Shown here piece after piece: positions 58,454 through 64,000 of a stretch of DNA of 64,000 nucleotides. The stretch is from Bifidobacterium gallicum DSM 20093 = LMG 11596 (lineage in GTDB: Bacteria > Actinomycetota > Actinomycetes > Actinomycetales > Bifidobacteriaceae). The stretch's first letter is position 1; the number at the start of each line of letters is the position of its first letter. The notes below the pieces were generated by a model. It saw nothing but the letters and a program-made list of their open reading frames with translations. It was not told the origin of the DNA and ran no database searches. The stretch lies in assembly GCF_000741205.1 (NCBI RefSeq), contig NZ_JGYW01000008.1:16119-80118 (forward strand), given 5' to 3'. The translations under genes were made by a program, and so were the position numbers.

Positions 58454-60151
58454 ATGGCTATCAATCCACCCGTTGACGCCACCCTGACCCCGGCTTGGGC
58501 CAAGCTCCAGAAGCACTATGACGAGCTGCAGGCCGAGGGAATCGACCTCAAGAAGTGGTTCGCGGACGACGAGAACCGCGTCAAGGACCTCACGTTCGAC
58601 GCTGGCACGCTGCACTTCGACCTGTCCAAGAACCTGATCAAGCCTGAGACGCTGGCTCTGTTCGCCGAGCTCGCCAACGATGTGAAGCTCGCCGAGCGCA
58701 CGAAGGCCATGTACACGGGCGAACACATCAACAACACCGAGGACCGCGCCGTGCTGCACACCGCTCTGCGCCGCCCGGATTCGGACAAAGGCACAATCAT
58801 GGTTGACGGCCAGGACGCTGTCGCCGACGTGCGCGCCACGCTCGAGCGCATCTACGCGTTCGCTAACAAGGTCCGCTCCGGTGAGTGGAAGGGTGTTACC
58901 GGCAAGGAAATCGAGACCGTTGTCAACATCGGTATCGGCGGCTCCGACCTGGGTCCCGCCATGGCTTACGAAGCGCTCAAGCCGTACGCTGACGCCGGCA
59001 TCAAGGCCCGCTTCGTCTCCAACATCGACCCCAACGACATCGCCGAGAAGACGCGCGACCTCGATCCCGAGACCACGCTGTTCGTCGTCGTGTCCAAGAC
59101 GTTCACCACTCTTGAGACGCTGACGAACGCTCGCGAAGCCCGCACCTGGCTGCTTGAGGAGCTCAAGGCTCGCCAGGCCATCGACGATACGCAGGTCAAG
59201 GCTGCTGAAGCTGTGTCCAAGCACTTCATCGCCGTGTCGACGAACCTCGAGAAGGTCGCCGAGTTCGGCATCGACCCGCAGAACGCGTTCGGCTTCTGGA
59301 ACTGGGTTGGCGGCCGTTATTCCGTGGATTCCGCCGTTGGCACCACGCTCGCCATCGTGTTCGGACCGGCTCGTTTCGAGGAGTTCCTCGCCGGCTTCCA
59401 TGAGATTGACGAGTACTTCGAGAAGACCCCGTTCGAGAAGAACGTCGTCGTGCTGCTCGGCATGCTCAACGTGTGGTACCGCAACTTCTTCAACGTGGCT
59501 TCCCACGCTGTGCTGCCGTACAACCAGTACCTGTGCCGCTTCCCGGCCTACCTGCAGCAGCTCACGATGGAATCCAACGGCAAGTCCGTGCGTTGGGACG
59601 GCACGCCCGTCACCACGCAGACCGGTGAGATTTTCTGGGGCGAGCCCGGCACGAACGGCCAGCACGCGTTCTACCAGCTGATCCACCAGGGCACGCAGCT
59701 GATTCCGGCCGACTTCATTGCGTTCGCCAACACGCCGAACCCGCTCAAGGACGGCGATCAGGACGTGCAGGAGCTGTTCCTGGGCAACTATCTTGCTCAG
59801 ACCAAGGCTCTCGCGTTCGGCAAGACCGCTGAGGAAGTGCGCGCTGAGGGCACTCCGGAAGACATCGTTCCGGCCCGTGTGTTCGAAGGCAACCGCCCGA
59901 CCACTTCGATCTTCGGCGTGCGTCTCGATCCGTTCGCGCTCGGCGAGCTCATCGCCCTGTACGAGCAGATCACGTTCGTTGAGGGCACCGTCTGGGGCCT
60001 CGACTCCTACGATCAGTGGGGCGTCGAGCTCGGCAAGCAGCTGGCCAAGGAGATCACTCCGGCCCTGTCCCAGTCCGACGAGGCTCTGCTCGCCCAGGAC
60101 CCGTCCACGATCGAGCTCATTAATTACTACCGCAAGGTCCGCGAGTTCTGA
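58454..60151 (+). CDS. pgi: Glucose-6-phosphate isomerase
   Basis: 565 residues from ATG 58454 (GAAAGGAT upstream). Interconverts glucose-6-phosphate and fructose-6-phosphate, feeding the bifid shunt. [40 protein letters not shown], the SIS-domain [17 protein letters not shown], and [14 protein letters not shown] are typical. The active-site Glu region (WNWVGGRYS), the His in [16 protein letters not shown] and C-terminal Lys ([12 protein letters not shown]) are present. Codon use is strongly biased, as for a highly expressed gene; a long antisense open frame is a result of that bias. Confidence 0.97.
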   Translation: MAINPPVDATLTPAWAKLQKHYDELQAEGIDLKKWFADDENRVKDLTFDAGTLHFDLSKNLIKPETLALFAELANDVKLAERTKAMYTGEHINNTEDRAVLHTALRRPDSDKGTIMVDGQDAVADVRATLERIYAFANKVRSGEWKGVTGKEIETVVNIGIGGSDLGPAMAYEALKPYADAGIKARFVSNIDPNDIAEKTRDLDPETTLFVVVSKTFTTLETLTNAREARTWLLEELKARQAIDDTQVKAAEAVSKHFIAVSTNLEKVAEFGIDPQNAFGFWNWVGGRYSVDSAVGTTLAIVFGPARFEEFLAGFHEIDEYFEKTPFEKNVVVLLGMLNVWYRNFFNVASHAVLPYNQYLCRFPAYLQQLTMESNGKSVRWDGTPVTTQTGEIFWGEPGTNGQHAFYQLIHQGTQLIPADFIAFANTPNPLKDGDQDVQELFLGNYLAQTKALAFGKTAEEVRAEGTPEDIVPARVFEGNRPTTSIFGVRLDPFALGELIALYEQITFVEGTVWGLDSYDQWGVELGKQLAKEITPALSQSDEALLAQDPSTIELINYYRKVREF

Positions 60152-60153
60152 TT

Positions 60154-60320
60154 TTACTGACCTGCCGTAAGTTGGCGAATTCCGGTCCGACAAGCTTACG
60201 GCTCCACGGTTAGTGAGTCCCGCTTACTCATTACGGCCGTAAGGTGGCGAGTTCTATCTCATCACCTTACGGCCGTAAAATTTGTGGGTTCCGGTTCATC
60301 AACTTACTGCCGTAAGACGT
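60154..60320. repeat. 36-bp tandem palindrome array downstream of pgi
   Basis: Palindromic cores related to TTACGGCCGTAA have centres near 60164, 60201, 60236, 60272 and 60309 (steps 37, 35, 36, 37). The cores at 60231-60242 and 60267-60278 are perfect; others are partial. Linkers share GGCGAGTTC then TCATCAAC-like words. Sequence beside each core pairs with its neighbour (GGTG with CACC; GTTG with CAAG). Confidence 0.85.
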
Positions 60321-60329
60321 GTGGATACT

Positions 60330-60905
60330 GATCCCCTGACCGCGCTGGTCAGGGGATATGCGGTTTTTGAGCGGAAAGTGCGGTTTTGCTGACCAGCTTG
60401 GTCAGGAGAGATGCGCTTTGGAAGCGGAAAGTGCAGTTTTTCTGACCACATTGGTCAGGGGAGATGCGGTTTTGGGTGGGAAAGTGCAGTTTTTCTGACC
60501 ACGCTGGTCAGGGGAAACGCGGTTTGGGAGCGGAAAATGCAGTTTTGCTGACCAGGCTGGTCAGGAAAGACGCAGTTTGGGTGCAGAAAGTGCGGTTTTT
60601 GCTGACCACATTGGTCAGGGGAGACGCGTGGTTTGGGTTGGGAAGAGCGGTTTTGCTGACCACTCTGGTAAGAGGAGACACAGTTTGGGCGCGGAAAGTG
60701 CAGTTTTGCTGACCAGGCTGGTCAGGGGAAACGCGGTTTGGGCGCGGAAAATGCAGTTTTGCTGACCAGGCTGGTAAGGAAAGACGCAGTTTGGGTGCAG
60801 AAAGTGCGGTTTTGCTGACCAGTCTGGTAAGGGAAGACGCAGTTTAGGTAGGAAGTGCATCTGTTCTGACCACACTGGTCAGGGGAGAGGCGGTTTGGGT
60901 GCGCT
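60330..60905. repeat. Palindrome array E (53-bp spacing, 11 units) upstream of the PASTA gene
   Basis: Eleven cores start at 60336, 60389, 60442, 60495, 60548, 60602, 60656, 60709, 60762, 60815 and 60866 (53-54, last step 51). The unit is CTGACCANNCTGGTCAGGGG, then AGACGCAGTTTGGG and GCGGAAAGTGCAGTTTTG. The pair of units at 60495/60548 closely matches that at 60709/60762, implying a four-unit block duplication. Same orientation as arrays B and C. It ends about 185 bases before the PASTA gene; that stretch shows TAGAAT near 61021 but no clear -35. Confidence 0.93.
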
Positions 60906-61085
60906 TGGACGGTGGAGGAGTTTAGGGGTGTGGGGAAGGGACCTGATGGGTGCGGTGGTTTTTGAGACTGGGAGTGTCCGAATTTTGAGGGAACTATTTT
61001 TTTGGGGTGGGAATGAAACGTAGAATACAAGGGCGCAAGTGTAGGGCTTGCAGATCGGGGAGAGAGAATTAGAGAAGGGGCGCTC

Positions 61086-63545
61086 ATGTCTTTTTGTAAG
61101 CAATGTGGTTCACTATTGCAATCGGGTTCGCAGTTTTGTACGCAGTGTGGCGCACAGCAGTCGGGTCCGGTAGACGCCACCACTGTTGCGTCGCCGTCTG
61201 CGTCACCAGCTGCTCAAGCTCCGGCTCCAGCGCCGGGTTCTGCGGCGGTCCCGCCTCCTGATTCGGCAGCGGTTCCGGCTCCGGCACCAGCTGCTCCATC
61301 TGCGCCAGCTCCTGCTCCCGCTTCTGGAGTCCCTGCGCCGCCGACCGCATCCGATGCGTTTGCGGCGCCAGCTCCGTCCTCGGCATCGGGTGCGCCGGTT
61401 CCTGCACCTATGCCGGCGCCGACACCAGATATGTCCGTTGCGGCTGCTGCATCTGCTGACTTTTCTTCACCGGCCGGTTCATCCGCGTCCGGATCGCCTA
61501 CTTCAGCCGCGTCTCGTAACAAGTTTTGGATTATTTTTGTGGCAGCGGCGGTGGCTATTGTGCTACTGATGGCTGGTGGAGGCGTATTCTTCGCTTACAA
61601 GTCCGAGAAGATTGGTGGCCGCACGGTTCCGGTTGTGGCGCAGATGCGCGGTGATGGTGAGGCGCACTTGACGGCCGATGTGGTGACGAAACGGCTGAAG
61701 GATCAGGGATTCACTGCCGTGACGAAGACCCAGGAGTTCTCGAAGGAATCACAGGGTGATTTCTTGCGTTACGAGGGCGTGGAGGAAGGAACGCGCGTGG
61801 ACACATCCACGCCGATTACCGTTGTTGAGTCGCTCGGTCCCGGCGTGCCTAAGGGCACGGTTGGCAAGAGCGAGGCTGACGCAATCACGGCCGTGAAAGA
61901 TATGGGCGTGCCGTTGTCTCGCGCTGAGGTCGTGGTGTCTTCAAAGACTGATGTGAAGCCAGGTGATGTGGCGATGACTGCGCCGGCTGATGGCACGGCT
62001 CTGGCGAAGGACGATGCGGATCGCGGCATTGTACTTGGCGTCGCGGCCAAGGGCAACGGTGTGGGTGTCGATCTGGTCGGTGAAGACAAGGATACGGTGC
62101 GCAAAGCTCTTGAGGCCGACGGGTTCACCGTGACGATGAAGCCGCGTTTTTCGAGCCAACAGTATGTGGGCAAGATGGTCACTTCCGAGCCGCAGCCTGG
62201 TGTGGTGTCCAACTCGAACAACGTGACCGTCTACTACGGTGTGGATGCCAGCGATACCCAAGAACTGTTCACTGATACCAGCGTGTATGAGGAATATGGG
62301 GGCGTGATGAAATTCCCTGACTCCATGCTCGCTGGCAAGTACTGCAAGGCCGACAACTCCGATTGTTTCACGTTAGAGATTGTGCAGCCGAGTTCCCGCG
62401 AATATCTCCAAGAGTATTTGACCGCATCCAACTCCACGATTCCCGACGATTCGCGCATCGCAACGAATCTCAATATGTTGGAGGTGGCTCCTGGCCTGCA
62501 GGAGCAGCCGGCGGCTCCTGGTAAAACTTCCAGTTCCGGCAATCGACTCATAGATGGCAGCAGTGGCGCGTTTGAGCTGTATCCCTATGGCTCAATTTCC
62601 AGCGCTTATTGCAACGGCCAATATCGCTTGATGAATGGAGGCATGGGCGCGACTTGCACTGCTAGCGGTTGGAAAGATCCGGACGGTTCAAGCAGTAGCA
62701 GCTCCTGGGGTGAGGATCGTGTTACCTACCGCATGAACTCCTACTACCTCTATTACCCCGTTGGCACCGATCTAGACGTCGTGGAACAGACAGGCCTGTT
62801 CGACGACGACGCGCTCAATCAGGCTAAATCTGAGGAGCCCGTCGACACAACGCGTCCGTTCATCGTGATGCGCGACCCCAATCTCTACGACGCGAGCGAG
62901 ATCAAGTACAAAGACGCTCCTGCCAGTGAATACACGGATCATGCCGATCCGTTCGCACCAACCCTGCTCAATAAAAACGGCAAGCTGGCGAAAGGCAAGA
63001 CCGCATTCAAGCCGGCTCCTTCAAACAGTTCCGTCTACTATCTCGACGAATCCTCACTTGCCGTCGACTGGACAGCCAACGCCAAACCAATCGATTCTGA
63101 AAATACATCCGTCTCGAACGATTCGAACGATTCCAGTAATTCGAGTGATTCAGAAGATAAAGATACAGGGAATAAAGGCACGTCAGACTCTTCGCGTCAA
63201 TCTTCCGCAGTCCACCCGACACGCTCTTCAACGCATAAAACTATCCGGCCTTGGAAAGAGGTACGGCAAGAGTTGATTGACGGTAATTTCACGCAGGCGG
63301 AAGGCAAATATTACCAAAAGAGCGGCGCTTGCGTAACCGTTGACGCAAAGGGTGCGGTAACAACATCTCAGGGTCGCACAGTGCAGATGCATTACACGAC
63401 CAATAATGAAGACGCAGATATGCCATATTACAATCTTTTGCAAGACGAAAGCACGGTCTGTAATAAGGAAGCGGCGCTTGCGAACGGACTTACGCTGAAA
63501 GATATTGAAGGTTATCGATTGCGTCGTAAAATCCCCGCCTCTTAG
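61086..63545 (+). CDS. Zinc-ribbon, single-pass membrane protein with PASTA-type repeats
   Basis: 819 residues from ATG 61086 (AGAAGGGG upstream). Residues 1-25 are a zinc ribbon (FCKQCGSLLQ, FCTQCGAQ). Residues about 30-145 are an Ala/Pro/Ser-rich linker, then one transmembrane helix (FWIIFVAAAVAIVLLMAGGG). Outside are two to three PASTA-like repeats (ADVVTKRLKDQGF, SEADAITAVKDMGVP, KDTVRKALEADGFTV). The remaining 430 residues are an extracellular region with several Cys and a Ser/Asn/Asp-rich segment. PASTA domains bind peptidoglycan or muropeptides. No kinase domain; the zinc ribbon is cytoplasmic. Function unknown. Confidence 0.82.
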   Translation: MSFCKQCGSLLQSGSQFCTQCGAQQSGPVDATTVASPSASPAAQAPAPAPGSAAVPPPDSAAVPAPAPAAPSAPAPAPASGVPAPPTASDAFAAPAPSSASGAPVPAPMPAPTPDMSVAAAASADFSSPAGSSASGSPTSAASRNKFWIIFVAAAVAIVLLMAGGGVFFAYKSEKIGGRTVPVVAQMRGDGEAHLTADVVTKRLKDQGFTAVTKTQEFSKESQGDFLRYEGVEEGTRVDTSTPITVVESLGPGVPKGTVGKSEADAITAVKDMGVPLSRAEVVVSSKTDVKPGDVAMTAPADGTALAKDDADRGIVLGVAAKGNGVGVDLVGEDKDTVRKALEADGFTVTMKPRFSSQQYVGKMVTSEPQPGVVSNSNNVTVYYGVDASDTQELFTDTSVYEEYGGVMKFPDSMLAGKYCKADNSDCFTLEIVQPSSREYLQEYLTASNSTIPDDSRIATNLNMLEVAPGLQEQPAAPGKTSSSGNRLIDGSSGAFELYPYGSISSAYCNGQYRLMNGGMGATCTASGWKDPDGSSSSSSWGEDRVTYRMNSYYLYYPVGTDLDVVEQTGLFDDDALNQAKSEEPVDTTRPFIVMRDPNLYDASEIKYKDAPASEYTDHADPFAPTLLNKNGKLAKGKTAFKPAPSNSSVYYLDESSLAVDWTANAKPIDSENTSVSNDSNDSSNSSDSEDKDTGNKGTSDSSRQSSAVHPTRSSTHKTIRPWKEVRQELIDGNFTQAEGKYYQKSGACVTVDAKGAVTTSQGRTVQMHYTTNNEDADMPYYNLLQDESTVCNKEAALANGLTLKDIEGYRLRRKIPAS

Positions 63546-63550
63546 CGGGG
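63533..63550 (+). terminator. Short hairpin overlapping the PASTA gene stop
   Basis: CCCCGC (63533-63538) pairs with GCGGGG (63545-63550), spanning the TAG stop. No T run follows. Weak. Confidence 0.35.
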
Positions 63551-63597
63551 CGCGGGCGGGGGATGTAAGGCGCACGGCCATATTTTACATTCTTTCA

Positions 63598-63613
63598 TGC
63601 TATAATGTAAGGC
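63598..63613 (+). promoter_or_regulatory. Extended -10 promoter of tnpB and possible IS left end
   Basis: TGCTATAAT (63598-63606) is a perfect extended -10 element; no -35 at proper spacing. The ATG at 63614 begins at the expected transcription start, so the mRNA would be leaderless. TTACATT and AATGTAA (about 63585-63611) form an inverted repeat, and ATGTAAGGC occurs twice (about 63563 and 63605), as in IS605-type left ends. Confidence 0.6.
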
Positions 63614-64000
63614 ATGGGTGCCGATGGTATGGTCCGGCGGGCCTACAAGTACCGCTTCTATTCGACGCCCGGGCAGGAGAACCTGCTGCGGCGTACCATC
63701 GGGTGTTGCCGTCTGGTCTACAACAAGGCCTTGGCGGCACGTACCGAGGCGTGGACTGCGCGTCGGGAAAGTGTCTCGTACAACCAGACCAGCACCATGC
63801 TTACCGGATGGAAGAAGACCGAAGAGCTGGCCTTCCTCAGGGAAGTGTCTTCAGTTGCGCTTCAGCAGTCGTTGCGCCACTTGCAAGCGGCGTTCTCCAA
63901 TTTCTTCGACGGTACTGCGGATTATCCGAGGTTCAAGAAGAAGTCCCGTGGCGGAGCCGCCACGTTCGTTCGTAGCGCGTTCACATGGGACGGCCGCACT
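63614..64000 (+). CDS. tnpB: IS200/IS605-family TnpB (RNA-guided nuclease), N-terminal part
   Basis: 129 codons to the window edge. Reading from ATG 63614 gives VRRAYKYRFYSTPGQENLLR, then GCCRLVYNKALAARTEAW, VALQQSLRHLQAAFSNFF and DYPRFKKKSRGGAATFVR. These are the conserved N-terminal parts of OrfB/TnpB. TnpB is a transposon-borne RuvC nuclease guided by an RNA from the element's 3' end; the RuvC and zinc-ribbon parts lie beyond the window. An internal ATG at 63629 starts at the more usual MVRRAYKYR. No tnpA is visible upstream, so it may be an IS1341-type element. Confidence 0.9.
   Translation, partial: MGADGMVRRAYKYRFYSTPGQENLLRRTIGCCRLVYNKALAARTEAWTARRESVSYNQTSTMLTGWKKTEELAFLREVSSVALQQSLRHLQAAFSNFFDGTADYPRFKKKSRGGAATFVRSAFTWDGRT

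Noticed and set aside
58427-60193. 588-residue open frame antisense to pgi
   Set aside because: It mirrors the biased codon use of pgi, has no family resemblance, and pgi is certain.
60330-60905. CRISPR array
   Set aside because: The repeated part is an imperfect 18-20 bp palindrome in divergent copies, the linkers are also related to each other, and no cas gene is in the window.

Overview
The window is a chromosomal stretch of a high-GC Gram-positive bacterium, most likely a Bifidobacterium or close relative. The basis is gene content and order read from the translations: rpsP-KH protein-rimM-trmD; a coaD-SepIVA-like-DUF177-rpmF-rnc block as in other actinobacteria; a GH2 beta-galactosidase; DUF2974, DUF3039 and FemX-type proteins; and many enzymes carrying Ala-, Ser- or Gln-rich insertions. 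The species cannot be fixed without a search.

Layout. 1-6.2 kb: start of a minus-strand NADH oxidase, then plus-strand murA, plsC, gpsA, ddl (envelope and lipid precursors) and a DUF4190 membrane protein. 6.2-14 kb: a CPBP protease with a Gln/Pro-rich N-terminus, a decayed MFS transporter, TetR regulator overlapping an MscS-type channel, a DUF2974 hydrolase, a CmpB-like membrane protein and an aminotransferase. 14-20 kb: a G-rich non-coding patch, a large TPR protein, an odd PfkB-like protein and rpmB. 20-30 kb: recG, rsmD, a long lacZ, then the rpsP-khpA-rimM-trmD operon. 30-44 kb: an ABC-F ATPase, a glutamine amidotransferase, cysS, a cation-efflux protein, ffh, a nuclease/phosphatase-family membrane protein and ilvBN. 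44-51 kb: rnc, rpmF, DUF177, SepIVA-like protein, coaD, DUF3039, aldo/keto reductase and pncB, all on the minus strand. 51-64 kb: rph, rdgB, a FemX-type ligase, an AEC transporter, two tRNA genes (Leu-UAG, Thr-CGU), manC, pgi, a zinc-ribbon/PASTA membrane protein, and the start of an IS605-type tnpB that runs off the window.

The strongest unexplained signal is a family of non-coding repeat arrays in five intergenic regions (about 8.4, 19.4, 30.2, 43.6 and 60.3 kb). Each unit carries an imperfect palindrome with arms TGACCA / TGGTCA. I measured centre-to-centre spacing by position: it is 53 bp almost everywhere, about five helical turns. The arms change together in several copies (TGACC/GGTCA, TTACC/GGTAA, TGTACC/GGTACA). 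One unit in the 43.6 kb array has lost its palindrome but kept the 53-bp register. Four of the five arrays sit upstream of a gene (recG, the ABC-F gene, ilvB, the PASTA gene) in the same relative orientation. This looks like a phased protein-binding or structural DNA element, and I do not recognise it as a described family.

Other signals are a second array of about 36-bp period behind pgi (TTACGGCCGTAA cores), a perfect 15-bp hairpin centred on a possible rimM start codon, mutually exclusive hairpins before rpmB, a hairpin behind the AEC gene that resembles an IS605-type end, a PfkB-like protein without its catalytic Asp, and in-frame repeat expansions inside TrmD, the AEC transporter, the EEP protein and LacZ. 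Many other intergenic regions are built from short degenerate repeats private to that locus.
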